From: Streptacidiphilus melanogenes
GTDB lineage: Bacteria > Actinomycetota > Actinomycetes > Streptomycetales > Streptomycetaceae
Reading direction: 5' to 3'
Assembly (NCBI RefSeq): GCF_000787835.1
Contig: NZ_BBPP01000004.1
Span: 293,999-339,021 of the forward strand
DNA length: 45,023 bases
The notes under the pieces were generated by a model. That model saw only the letters and a list, made by a program, of their open reading frames with translations. It did not search any database and was not told where the DNA came from. The position numbers and the translations under genes were made by a program. Shown here in pieces: positions 23,926 to 33,200 of this stretch (positions are counted from its first letter, which is position 1; each line of letters begins with the position of its first letter).

Positions 23926-25035
23926 ATGACGGAACAGGGCTTCGCGCCCGCGCCGGATCGCGCGTTCGAGTGCGAGGCGTGCGGCGCACGCTGTGAGTAC
24001 GCGCCGGGGACGTACGCGCTGCGCTGCCCCTACTGCCGGCACGAGCAGGGGATCGTGCCGGTGCCGCGGCAGGTGGTCGAGCACCCGATCGCGGAGCTGG
24101 CCTACCTGCCGCAGCGCGCGGTGGTGCCCGCGGGCACGAAGGTGTACACCTGCCCCGGGTGCCATGCCGTGACCGAGAGCGACACGCTCAGCGACAAGTG
24201 CCAGTTCTGCGCCACCCCGCTGGTCGCGGACGCCGCCGCCATGGAGCGGATCGTGCCCGAGGCGGTCCTGCCGTTCGGGGTGACCAGGGACGAGGCGCGT
24301 GGGGCGCTCGGCGCGTGGACGAAGTCCCGCTGGTTCGCTCCGTCGAGCCTGAAGCAGGTCACCGAGGCGGAGACCTTCCGCGGCAGCTACCTGCCGCACT
24401 GGACCTACGACGCGCAGACCACCACGCGCTACACCGGTGAGCGCGGCGTGCACTACTGGGAGACCGAGACCTACACCGAGACCGTCGACGGCCAGCCCGT
24501 CACCCGCACCCGTCAGGTGCAGCGGACGGCCTGGTACCCGGCGTCCGGGACGGTCGGCCGGTTCTTCGACGACGTGCTGGTCCCGGCGAGCAGCCGGACC
24601 CCGGAGAAGCAGCTGGACAAGCTGACGCCGTGGCCGCTGCTGGAGGCCGTGCCCTACCAGCAGGAGTACCTCGCCGGCTTCCGCACCGTGCGCTACGACG
24701 TCGAACCGGAGGTGGGGCTGGAGTCCGCCAGGCAGCGGATGGCGCCGGTCATCCGGGCGGACTGCACCAGCGACATCGGCGGCGACGAGCAGCGGGTCCA
24801 CTCGATGTCCACCGAGTACAGCGCGGTGACCTACAAGCTGCTGCTGCTCCCGGTCTGGTTCCTGACCTACCTCCACGCCGGCAAGCCGTGGCAGGTGATG
24901 GTCAACGCCCGCACCGGCGAGGTCATCGGCGAGCGTCCGTACAGCCCGATGAAGATCGTGCTGGCCTCGCTGGCCGCCGCGCTGCTGGTGGCTCTCGTGG
25001 TGGCCCTGGTGATGCTGAACACGTCGCACAACTGA
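23926..25035 (+). CDS. Double zinc-ribbon membrane protein (YdjG-like), partner of the SPFH protein
   Basis: The 369-residue protein begins with two zinc ribbons. The first uses C16-x2-C19 and C34-x2-C37, and the second C76-x2-C79 and C92-x2-C95. The middle region (ESLPH-type patch SYLPHWTYDAQTTTRYTGERGVHYWETE and LLLLPVWFLTYLHAGKPWQVMVNARTGEVIGERPYSPMKI) is shared by bacterial proteins encoded beside SPFH genes. One membrane span near the C-terminus (about 343-364) anchors it with the ribbons facing the cytoplasm. It lies 55 bases after the SPFH gene with AGAAGGA before the ATG, so they form an operon. A membrane-scaffold or stress role is inferred from the YdjG/YdjI comparison. Confidence 0.78.
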   Translation: MTEQGFAPAPDRAFECEACGARCEYAPGTYALRCPYCRHEQGIVPVPRQVVEHPIAELAYLPQRAVVPAGTKVYTCPGCHAVTESDTLSDKCQFCATPLVADAAAMERIVPEAVLPFGVTRDEARGALGAWTKSRWFAPSSLKQVTEAETFRGSYLPHWTYDAQTTTRYTGERGVHYWETETYTETVDGQPVTRTRQVQRTAWYPASGTVGRFFDDVLVPASSRTPEKQLDKLTPWPLLEAVPYQQEYLAGFRTVRYDVEPEVGLESARQRMAPVIRADCTSDIGGDEQRVHSMSTEYSAVTYKLLLLPVWFLTYLHAGKPWQVMVNARTGEVIGERPYSPMKIVLASLAAALLVALVVALVMLNTSHN

Positions 25036-25042
25036 GGACGGG

Positions 25043-25507
25043 TCAGTACTCACCCTTGATCACGAAGAAGGAGCCGCGGATCTCACCCGCGAGCTTCGAC
25101 TTCTGCCGGGCGAACTTGAAGCGCGTCGCGAGCTCCTCGGGGACCTCCATGCCCTGCGAGAGCTTGAACCCCACGGCGCGCTTCTTCCCTTCCTCGACGC
25201 CGTACATCACGTTGACGGCAAGCCCGGACTCGTAGAACACGTACGCCATCCGCAGGCCGTCGACCTCGAACGAGGTCACCTCCAGCGGGCGGGAGGAGAT
25301 GACGATGTCGCGCTCCTCGGCCAGGACGCGGTGTACCCACGCGAGCACCTCGGGCGCCTCGTCCGCAGCGGTGACCGTGAACACGTGGTCGTACTTGTTC
25401 CTGTAGTAGCGGGCCTCGTTGGCGCGCAGACCGGCGAGGGCCTCCGCGACCGGGGACGACTCCAGGCCGACGGTGGACACGTTCACGAAGTCGACGGCGT
25501 AGGGCAT
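25043..25507 (-). CDS. Uncharacterised 154-residue cytoplasmic protein
   Basis: I do not recognise this family. The protein has no signal peptide or membrane span and alternates helix (SPVAEALAGLRANEARYYRNKYDHVF) with strands (DIVISSRPLEVTSFEVDGLRMAYVFYESGLAVNVMYGVEEGKKRAVGFKL). This suggests a small alpha/beta fold. The basic C-terminal part is RFKFARQKSKLAGEIRGSFFVIKGEY. The ATG at 25507 is fixed by AGGAGA six bases upstream. It converges with the zinc-ribbon gene with only 7 bases between stops, and lies downstream of an AfsR-like regulator on the same strand (48 bases after its stop). Confidence 0.7.
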   Translation of the reverse strand: MPYAVDFVNVSTVGLESSPVAEALAGLRANEARYYRNKYDHVFTVTAADEAPEVLAWVHRVLAEERDIVISSRPLEVTSFEVDGLRMAYVFYESGLAVNVMYGVEEGKKRAVGFKLSQGMEVPEELATRFKFARQKSKLAGEIRGSFFVIKGEY

Positions 25508-25555
25508 GCACTCTCCTGATGACGATGGACCGGACATCATCGCAGCCTACGGGCC

Positions 25556-28435
25556 CTACGCCGGGGACGCCGCGCCGTCGCTCGCGGCGAGCTTGGCAGA
25601 GATCCTGGCCTCGCCCGGGTGCCCGGTCCGCCGGAGCAGGGCGGCGGCCTGCTCCCAGGCCTCCCTGGCCTGCGCGACGCGGTCCTGGGCGGCGAGAGCG
25701 TCGCCCAGGTTCTCCTGGCCGACCGCCTCGCCCATCGTGTCGCCGATCCGGACCCGGATGCCGATGGACTCGCGGAAGAACGACACGGCCGCCTCGCCCT
25801 CGCCGAGGTCCACGGAGACCGAGCCCAGGCCGTCCAGCACTGCGGCCTCCAGGTACTCCAGACCCGAGCCGCGGCTGATCTCCAGCGCCTCGCGGTAGCA
25901 GTCCGCCGCCCGGTCGGGACTGCCGTTCGCGTGGTGGACGCAGCCCAGGTTGTTGAGGGTGGCGGCGACCCCGCTGAGATCGCCGACCTGACGCCGCAGC
26001 GGAAGCGCGCGCTCGAACCAGAGCACCGCCTCCTGCGACCGTCCCAGCAGGTGCAGCACGCTGGCCAGACTGCTCGTGTGGGTGGCCTCACCCGGTACGT
26101 CCCCCGACCGTCGGCAGACCTCCACGGCCTCCTGGCTCTCGGTCAGGGCCAGGTCGTACTGCTCCAGGACGCGGTGCGCCACGCTCAGCCCGCCCAGCAT
26201 CCACGCCTCGCCGTCGGCGGAGCCGGCGCGGCGGGCGTGGGCGAGGCCGATGGTGAAGCACTCCAGCCACTCGGTGAGGTGTCCGCGCATGTTGAAGAAG
26301 TGCAGCAGGTTCGCCGGCAGCGTCCAGGCCTCGGTGTCCAGACCGGAGCCCCCGGCCAGCCGGGTGACCGCCACCAGGTTCGCGCGCTCGGTCTCGCACC
26401 AGGAAAGGGCTGCCGCGGCGGTGTCGAAGCACAGCCCGGCGGGGCCGGGAGCGGCCGGGTCCGAAGGGAACCGGCGGCGGTGGGAGTAGACCAGGTCCAT
26501 CGCCTGTTCCGCGGTGCGCACGTACCAGCCCACCAGCCGCGCCACCGCGGCGTACCGCGGGCCCTCCTGCTCGTCCTGTGCCGCGCACTCGCGGGCGTAG
26601 CTGCGCAGCAGGTCGTGCATGCGGTAGCGGCCCGGCGCGGGTGACTCCAGCAGGCTCACGTCCACCAGTTGCTCCAGCAGCCGCTCCGCCTCCCTGACGC
26701 CGAGGCCGAACAGGGCGGCCGCGGCGTCGACGCCGATCTCGGTCAGGGGGGCGAGTCCGAGGAGGCGAAAGGCGCGCCCCGCATCGGAGACGCCCTGCCG
26801 TTCGGCCAGGACCAGCTGCGTGTAGCTCACCCGAAAGCTGGTGCGCACCGCCGCGTCCGCGGTGTCCAGGGTGTCCAGCCGCTCGCGCTCGTCGGCCAGT
26901 CGTGACGCGAGGTGGGCCACCGTCCATCCGGGCCTGCTGGCCAGGCGGCTCGCCGCGATCCGCACCGCCAGCGGCAGTCCGGCGCAGTGGGCGAGCACCT
27001 CGCGGACGGCCTCGGGCTCGGCGGCGACCCGCTCCCGGCCCACGACCGCGGCGAACAGCTCCGCGGCCTCGGCCTCCTCCCACACGTCCAGGTACTCCGT
27101 GGCCGCACCGGCCAGGCCCACCAGCCGGGTGCGGCAGGTGACCAGGACGCCGCAGCCGCCGTCGCCGGGGAGCAGCGGCCGCACCTGGGCGGCGTCATGG
27201 GCGTTGTCCAGCAGGAGCAGCATCCGGCGGCCCGCGAGCAGGGTCCGGAAGCTCGCGGAGCGCGCCTCCTCGCTGCGGGGGATCTCGCCGTCGGGCACCC
27301 CGAGGGCCCGCAGGGCGTCGCCGAGGACCTCGGCCGGGCTGAGCGGCGTCTCGCTCATGCCGCGCAGGTCGACGTAGAGCTGTCCGTCGGGGAAGGACGC
27401 GGCCACCTGATGGGCCGTGTGGACCGCCAGGGTGGTCTTGCCGATGCCGCCGGTGCCGGTGATGGTGGACACCACGACGGCGCGCGGCGCGGCCGCTCCG
27501 GCGACGGACGGCAGCAGCAGGTCCCGCAGGCGCTTCAGCGGGACCCGGCGGCCGGTGAAGTCGGGCAGATCGGCCGGGAGCTGGGCGGGGGAGCGGAACG
27601 TCGAAGCGGCGCCGCCCACGGGGGCGGCGTCCGGTTCCGGCCCCCTGGTCGCCTCTTCGGTGCCCGGTTCGAGGTCGAGCGAGGGGTCCAGGGCGAGGAC
27701 GCGTCGGTGCAGCTGTTGCAGGGGCGGACCCGGGTCGGCCCCCAGCTCCTCGGCGAGCACCTGTCGGGCCTGTTCGTAGGCGGCGAGCGCATCGGCCTGC
27801 CGTCCACTGCGGTAGAGCGCGAGCATCAACTGGGCGTGGAACACCTCGACCAGCGGGTGCTGGGCCGTCAGTGCCCGCAGCTCGGCGAGGACCTCGGCAT
27901 GGCGGCCCAGCCGCAGGTCCGCCTCGATCCGCCAGTCCAGGGCCTGCAGCCGCAGCTCCCTGAGCCCCTCCACGTCGGGGTGCTCGCCGGCATGGCGGGC
28001 CAGGTCGGGCAGGGGTTCGCCGCGCCAGAGCGCCAGCGCCTCGCCCAGTACCGCCGCGCACTGCGCCCACTCGCAAGCGGCCCGGGCCCGGCGGCCCCGC
28101 GCCGCGAGGTCGGTGAAGACCTGGAGGTCGAGTTCGCCGGGACGCACCTCCAGTCGGTAGCCGGTGCCCACCGCCCGCACGCGTCCCCCGTCGGCCGGGC
28201 CGAGGACGCGGCGCAGGCGCATCACGTAGCTGCGCAGCGTGGTGGCCGCGGCTTCGGTGGGCTTTCCCTGCCAGACGGAGTCGGCGAGTTCGTCGAGCCC
28301 CACGACCTGGTTGGCCCGGAGCAGCAGCGCGGTCAGCAGCGCGCGTTGCCGAGGCCCGGGCAGGTCGAGCGGCAGGCCGTCACGCCGGATCTCCAGTGAT
28401 CCGAGCAGCCCGAACCACAGTCCCGGTTCCCCCAT
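25556..28435 (-). CDS. AfsR/SARP-type regulator: winged helix, BTAD, NB-ARC and TPR domains
   Basis: This 959-residue protein has the full AfsR layout. An OmpR-type winged helix spans about 8-97 (WFGLLGSLEIRRDGLPLDLPGPRQRALLTALLLRAN; TTLRSYVMRLRRVLG). A BTAD domain spans about 104-248. The NB-ARC ATPase has P-loop TGTGGIGKTTLAV (about 327-337), Walker B RRMLLLLDNAH and CAGLPLAVRIAA. TPR-like helical repeats run from about 730 to 940 (GVAATLNNLGCVHHANGSPDRAADCYREALE). Family members activate transcription, often of secondary metabolism or differentiation genes, with nucleotide-driven oligomerisation. No biosynthetic cluster is adjacent, so it is probably a global or local regulator like AfsR. 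Start: ATG 28435 after GGGGGGA. Confidence 0.93.
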   Translation of the reverse strand: MGEPGLWFGLLGSLEIRRDGLPLDLPGPRQRALLTALLLRANQVVGLDELADSVWQGKPTEAAATTLRSYVMRLRRVLGPADGGRVRAVGTGYRLEVRPGELDLQVFTDLAARGRRARAACEWAQCAAVLGEALALWRGEPLPDLARHAGEHPDVEGLRELRLQALDWRIEADLRLGRHAEVLAELRALTAQHPLVEVFHAQLMLALYRSGRQADALAAYEQARQVLAEELGADPGPPLQQLHRRVLALDPSLDLEPGTEEATRGPEPDAAPVGGAASTFRSPAQLPADLPDFTGRRVPLKRLRDLLLPSVAGAAAPRAVVVSTITGTGGIGKTTLAVHTAHQVAASFPDGQLYVDLRGMSETPLSPAEVLGDALRALGVPDGEIPRSEEARSASFRTLLAGRRMLLLLDNAHDAAQVRPLLPGDGGCGVLVTCRTRLVGLAGAATEYLDVWEEAEAAELFAAVVGRERVAAEPEAVREVLAHCAGLPLAVRIAASRLASRPGWTVAHLASRLADERERLDTLDTADAAVRTSFRVSYTQLVLAERQGVSDAGRAFRLLGLAPLTEIGVDAAAALFGLGVREAERLLEQLVDVSLLESPAPGRYRMHDLLRSYARECAAQDEQEGPRYAAVARLVGWYVRTAEQAMDLVYSHRRRFPSDPAAPGPAGLCFDTAAAALSWCETERANLVAVTRLAGGSGLDTEAWTLPANLLHFFNMRGHLTEWLECFTIGLAHARRAGSADGEAWMLGGLSVAHRVLEQYDLALTESQEAVEVCRRSGDVPGEATHTSSLASVLHLLGRSQEAVLWFERALPLRRQVGDLSGVAATLNNLGCVHHANGSPDRAADCYREALEISRGSGLEYLEAAVLDGLGSVSVDLGEGEAAVSFFRESIGIRVRIGDTMGEAVGQENLGDALAAQDRVAQAREAWEQAAALLRRTGHPGEARISAKLAASDGAASPA

Positions 28436-28492
28436 CGCGTCCCCCCGTCACGCCCGCGTGACGGCGACGATAGGAGCGTTGAACGAGGTTCG

Positions 28493-30298
<1,806 letters not shown>

Positions 30299-30299
30299 G

Positions 30300-30938
30300 T
30301 CACATGTACTTCGTACCGGAGGCGGACGGCGTGCAGGCGGTGCCCGGGAACTGCAGGTCGACCGAGGTCGTCTGGGCGAAGGAGGTGGCGAAGCCGCCGA
30401 ACTGCACCTCGTACTCGCCGTGGTGGTAGGTGCGGACGTTGTTCTGCGACACCGTGTAGCTGATCTTGTCGCCGGAGATCGTCTTGAAGCCGCTGCCGGG
30501 ACCGTTCCAGCTGGTGGCGACGCCGGAGATGCTGTAGGTGTCGGTGAGGGTCAGGGTGCTGGCGTTCGCCGGGCTCTTGCCCCACCAGTAGCCCCAGGAG
30601 TCGCCGTAGATCTGCCCGCTGGTGGCGCCGTAGGAGATCACGCCGTCGTTGAACTTCGCCTCGGCGCCACCGGCCACGCCAAGGCAGTTGAGCTTGCTGT
30701 CCTCGGCGAGCGACACCGTGGTGTCCGGGTGCATGAGGTCCGGGTGCACGCCCTGGGCGTGCGCGCCGACCGCGGCGAGCCGCGCGGCGGCGGCCTGCTG
30801 GATCGAGCCGGCCGCAGCGGCCTTGACCGGACCGGCCTGGGCGAAGGCCGGGGTGGCGCTGAGCGCCGCCAGCCCGGGGCCGAGCAGCGCGAGGGTGCCG
30901 AGGACGGCGGCGGCCTTGCGCTTACCTGCTTGTGCCAT
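30300..30938 (-). CDS. Secreted 212-residue protein of unknown function
   Basis: The signal peptide is clear (MAQAGKRKAAAVLGTLALLGPGLAALSATPAFA, cleavage after about residue 33). The mature part is rich in Gly, Ser, Thr, Tyr and aromatic strand motifs (YGATSGQIYGDSWGYWWGKSPANASTLTLTDTYSISGVATSW; YTVSQNNVRTYHHGEYEVQFGG). Only two cysteines are present (KLNCLGV and GTACTPS), probably one disulfide. A beta-sandwich is likely, but I cannot name a family. ATG 30938 has AAGGAG eight bases upstream. Its stop is followed after one base by the GTG of the larger anchored protein, suggesting co-translation of a secreted protein and its partner. A 13-bp stem lies in its leader. Confidence 0.75.
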   Translation of the reverse strand: MAQAGKRKAAAVLGTLALLGPGLAALSATPAFAQAGPVKAAAAGSIQQAAAARLAAVGAHAQGVHPDLMHPDTTVSLAEDSKLNCLGVAGGAEAKFNDGVISYGATSGQIYGDSWGYWWGKSPANASTLTLTDTYSISGVATSWNGPGSGFKTISGDKISYTVSQNNVRTYHHGEYEVQFGGFATSFAQTTSVDLQFPGTACTPSASGTKYM

Positions 30939-31342
30939 GTTGCTGCTCCTTGTGCGTGCCACGAAGTGCGGAAGGCGTCGTCCGACGTGGACCCGTCCCC
31001 CGGAGCGAGTCCGCCGGGTCCACGTCGCTGAAGACGGGACCAGCCTCCCGGCACGCGGTTGCGCCGCCGTGGCATCCGCGTGGCACCCCGCTCGGGGCGG
31101 GCCGGGCGTCGTCTCCACCTGGCCGAACAGGAGCGGGAATCAGCAGGTCAGAGGCCTGGGACGGCTGCGGGACAAATTGGGATGCGGCTGCGTACGGCGG
31201 CGGTTGAGGGCGCCTCGGCGAGCCTGGAACGATCAGGCGTGCCGCGATGCGGCGGGCCCAGCCGTCTCCCGCGGACTTCTCCCGCGCGGAGGTCGGCACT
31301 CTTCCGCCGCCTTCGGCCCCCGCACCCGCACGAGAGGTCCCC
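30939..31342. other. 404-bp divergent region between the secreted-protein operon and a lipoprotein gene
   Basis: I find a 13-bp inverted repeat near the left side (separate entry). I find no convincing -35/-10 pair and no reading frame with a ribosome site. The rest looks like ordinary GC-rich promoter DNA. Confidence 0.5.
30983..31027 (-). promoter_or_regulatory. 13-bp perfect inverted repeat in the secreted-protein leader
   Basis: CGACGTGGACCCG (30983-30995) pairs without mismatch with CGGGTCCACGTCG (31015-31027), leaving a 19-base loop. It lies 45 to 89 bases before the ATG of the secreted protein. It could be a leader stem-loop or a wide operator. Confidence 0.6.
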
Positions 31343-31969
31343 ATGTTCCGCACCGTCCCGCACCGCACCGCAAAGGCGCTCGTCCTCGGCGCCTTGGGCC
31401 TGGCGGCGGCGGGCCTGTTGTCCTCCTGTTCGACCGCGCCCGGTCGGCACGGAGCCCTGACTGGGCCGCTCTCGCTGGCCGGTCGCCCCTCGCCGGTGAC
31501 CACCCGGGCCGCAGGCTTCGAGCTCGACCCCTTCCTCGCGCACGAGAAGCGGCGCTGGGGCATCACCGTCACCCCGCAGCAACAGACCGAGCCCGTACGC
31601 CCGGACCTGGCCCGCCGGCTGTCCGGTTCGGCGACGGTGTCGGGCAGCCGGCTCAGCGTCAGGCTCTGGCTCGACAAGCAGCAGCAGCTGACGCAGATCC
31701 GCTGCTCCTTCAGCGAGAAGGACTCACCGGCCGCCGAGGGGTTCATCGACGACTGCGCTTCGGTGCGCCTCGCGGGCGCAAGCCCCTCCCGGGCCGTGGC
31801 GTACGTCCACAGCGAGCGCCGGGCCATCGCGGCGCGCGACGCCGCCCCGTCCTCGAAGGGCGCGGAGTTCGTCGCGCCCCCGAAGGCGTTGGCCGGTTTC
31901 ACCTACGTCCTGTCGGCAGGGTCCGCCGACGAGGTGCTGAGCATCAGGGGGCAGGTGGGGAACGCCTGA
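31343..31969 (+). CDS. Putative lipoprotein, function unknown
   Basis: The protein (208 residues) has a lipoprotein signal: MFRTVPHRTAKALVLGALGLAAAGLLSSC, lipobox LLSSC with Cys29. The mature part has two further cysteines (QIRCSFSE and DDCASV), about 20 residues apart. Strand-rich stretches include SATVSGSRLSVRLWLDKQQQLTQIRCSF and GFTYVLSAGSADEVLSIRGQVG. I recognise no enzyme motif. ATG 31343 is chosen because GAGAGG precedes it and because it gives a complete signal peptide. It stands alone between divergent and convergent neighbours and ends at a strong hairpin. Confidence 0.72.
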   Translation: MFRTVPHRTAKALVLGALGLAAAGLLSSCSTAPGRHGALTGPLSLAGRPSPVTTRAAGFELDPFLAHEKRRWGITVTPQQQTEPVRPDLARRLSGSATVSGSRLSVRLWLDKQQQLTQIRCSFSEKDSPAAEGFIDDCASVRLAGASPSRAVAYVHSERRAIAARDAAPSSKGAEFVAPPKALAGFTYVLSAGSADEVLSIRGQVGNA

Positions 31970-31974
31970 GAGAC

Positions 31975-32010
31975 CGGCTCGGCCCTCCCGGAGTGCGGAG
32001 GGCCGAGCCG
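31975..32010. terminator. Strong bidirectional hairpin, 14-bp perfect stem
   Basis: CGGCTCGGCCCTCC (31975-31988) pairs perfectly with 31997-32010 around an 8-base loop. It begins 5 bases after the lipoprotein stop and 4 bases from the stop of the convergent DUF2690 gene, so it can end both transcripts. Confidence 0.8.
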
Positions 32011-32014
32011 TCGC

Positions 32015-32968
32015 TCACGGTGTGGTCGGGGCGGTGGCGTGCGCCGTGCAGGCCCGGTTGCTTCCGCCGGCCAGGGTGCCGCAGGCCCAGATCTGCAGGG
32101 GGGCCGAGGCGTTCACCATGGGCGAGTAGACGTCGTACCCCCAGTGCACCGGCATGGGCTCGGTCTCGCCGGACGAGTTGTCGACGTCCACGATCGCGCC
32201 CGTGGACGCGTAGGTGATCCGGCCCCACGCCGAGGAGCACGCCTTGCTGTAGCGCATCTCGACGACCATCTTCTGCACCGTGGTCACCTCCAGCGTCCGT
32301 GCGTCCTCGGTGCAGTGCATGGCCTGCGGATCCTTGCCCACGCACCCCTCGGCCAGGCAGCCCGGCAACGCCGTGGCGGCGGGCGACGCCGTGTGACGGG
32401 CGGCCGCGGCGCTCGCCGCGGCGGCCGGTGTGCGACCGTCGTGGGCGTGGGAGAGCTCGGGCACGAGCACGACCGCGGCAATCGAGGCCGCGACGAACAG
32501 ACCGACCGGAACCAGCCTGCGCCGCCGCCTCGGACCGGTGGCGGCCTCGGCCGCCGCCGAGGGCTGCCCCGGTCGATCCGACGTCGCCACCGCGTCGGCT
32601 GCATCCGCCGCCTCACCCGCTTCTGCCTGCTGCGGTTCGACCGGGACGGCGTCGCCGCCCTCGGCGGCTCCCGCCGGACCCCCGGGCGCCGCCTCCTCGG
32701 TGGCCCGCGCGACGGACGCCTGCTCCCAGAGGACCAGCAGATCCGAGACGTCGCGTCCCAGTCCGGGCCCCAGACTCTCGACGGCGGCCCGCGGGGGGAA
32801 CTGCTTCCCGTTCAGCCAGCGTTCCCAGGACGACCTTGAATAGTGGGTGCGTTGTCCCAACTGGGTGTAGCTGAGCCCCGAGATCTCCTTGACGACCCTC
32901 AATTCCGCGCGAAGCATTTCGCCGGAATCCCCCTGGGCCTGATCACCGGAGAATGTTGTGCTTTCCAT
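32015..32968 (-). CDS. DUF2690 protein: cytoplasmic HTH, one membrane span, extracellular Cys-rich domain
   Basis: The N-terminal part is an XRE-type helix-turn-helix (about 17-72: MLRAELRVVKEISGLSYTQLGQRTHYSRSSWERWLNGKQFPPRAAVESL). An acidic Ala-rich linker leads to a basic stop (RRRRR) and a membrane span (VGLFVAASIAAVVLVPEL, about 166-183). The extracellular DUF2690 domain carries CLAEGCVGKDPQAMHCTEDA and MRYSKACSSAWGRI, with five or six conserved cysteines. Such proteins occur in many copies in Streptomyces, and a transmembrane-signalling role is assumed but unproven. Start: ATG 32968; a GTG at 33001 is also in frame and neither has a strong ribosome site. Confidence 0.85.
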   Translation of the reverse strand: MESTTFSGDQAQGDSGEMLRAELRVVKEISGLSYTQLGQRTHYSRSSWERWLNGKQFPPRAAVESLGPGLGRDVSDLLVLWEQASVARATEEAAPGGPAGAAEGGDAVPVEPQQAEAGEAADAADAVATSDRPGQPSAAAEAATGPRRRRRLVPVGLFVAASIAAVVLVPELSHAHDGRTPAAAASAAAARHTASPAATALPGCLAEGCVGKDPQAMHCTEDARTLEVTTVQKMVVEMRYSKACSSAWGRITYASTGAIVDVDNSSGETEPMPVHWGYDVYSPMVNASAPLQIWACGTLAGGSNRACTAHATAPTTP

Positions 32969-33077
32969 CGGTTGCCGTTTCTGACCATGCAGTGTCGACA
33001 CACGGCCGACGGAAACGGAATAGAAGATTCGCCCCCGTCACTCCCCATGCCCCCCTGCTCTGACGAGTGCGGAAATG

Positions 33078-33083
33078 ATCATA
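33078..33083 (-). promoter_or_regulatory. Possible -10 box for the DUF2690 gene
   Basis: TATGAT on the minus strand lies in a noticeably A/T-richer stretch (32969-33140), 110 bases before the start. No good -35 box is seen at normal spacing. The rest of this 232-bp gap holds only the hairpin that ends the NlpC/P60 gene. Confidence 0.3.
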
Positions 33084-33147
33084 CAAGTCCTCAGGTGGTG
33101 CTCCGGAATGACCCTTTGACGATTTCCGGCTGCGGCGGCAGCAAACG

Positions 33148-33171
33148 AGCCGGGCCCCGAGGGGCCCGGCT
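33148..33171 (-). terminator. Terminator hairpin of the NlpC/P60 gene
   Basis: AGCCGGGCCCC pairs with GGGGCCCGGCT (11 bp, 2-base centre). It lies 30 bases past the NlpC/P60 stop codon, with a short T-rich stretch (CGTTTGC) after it on the minus strand. Confidence 0.7.
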
Positions 33172-33200
33172 TCTCTTGTCATGCGGGGAGGGGAACCGGC

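Noticed and set aside
26912-28399. 495-residue open frame antisense to the AfsR-like gene
   Set aside because: It shows only low-complexity Gly/Gln/Arg sequence, while the sense strand carries all expected domains.
25556-28435. SARP regulator as marker of a biosynthetic gene cluster
   Set aside because: No synthase, tailoring or resistance genes are near; neighbours are envelope, stress and unknown proteins.
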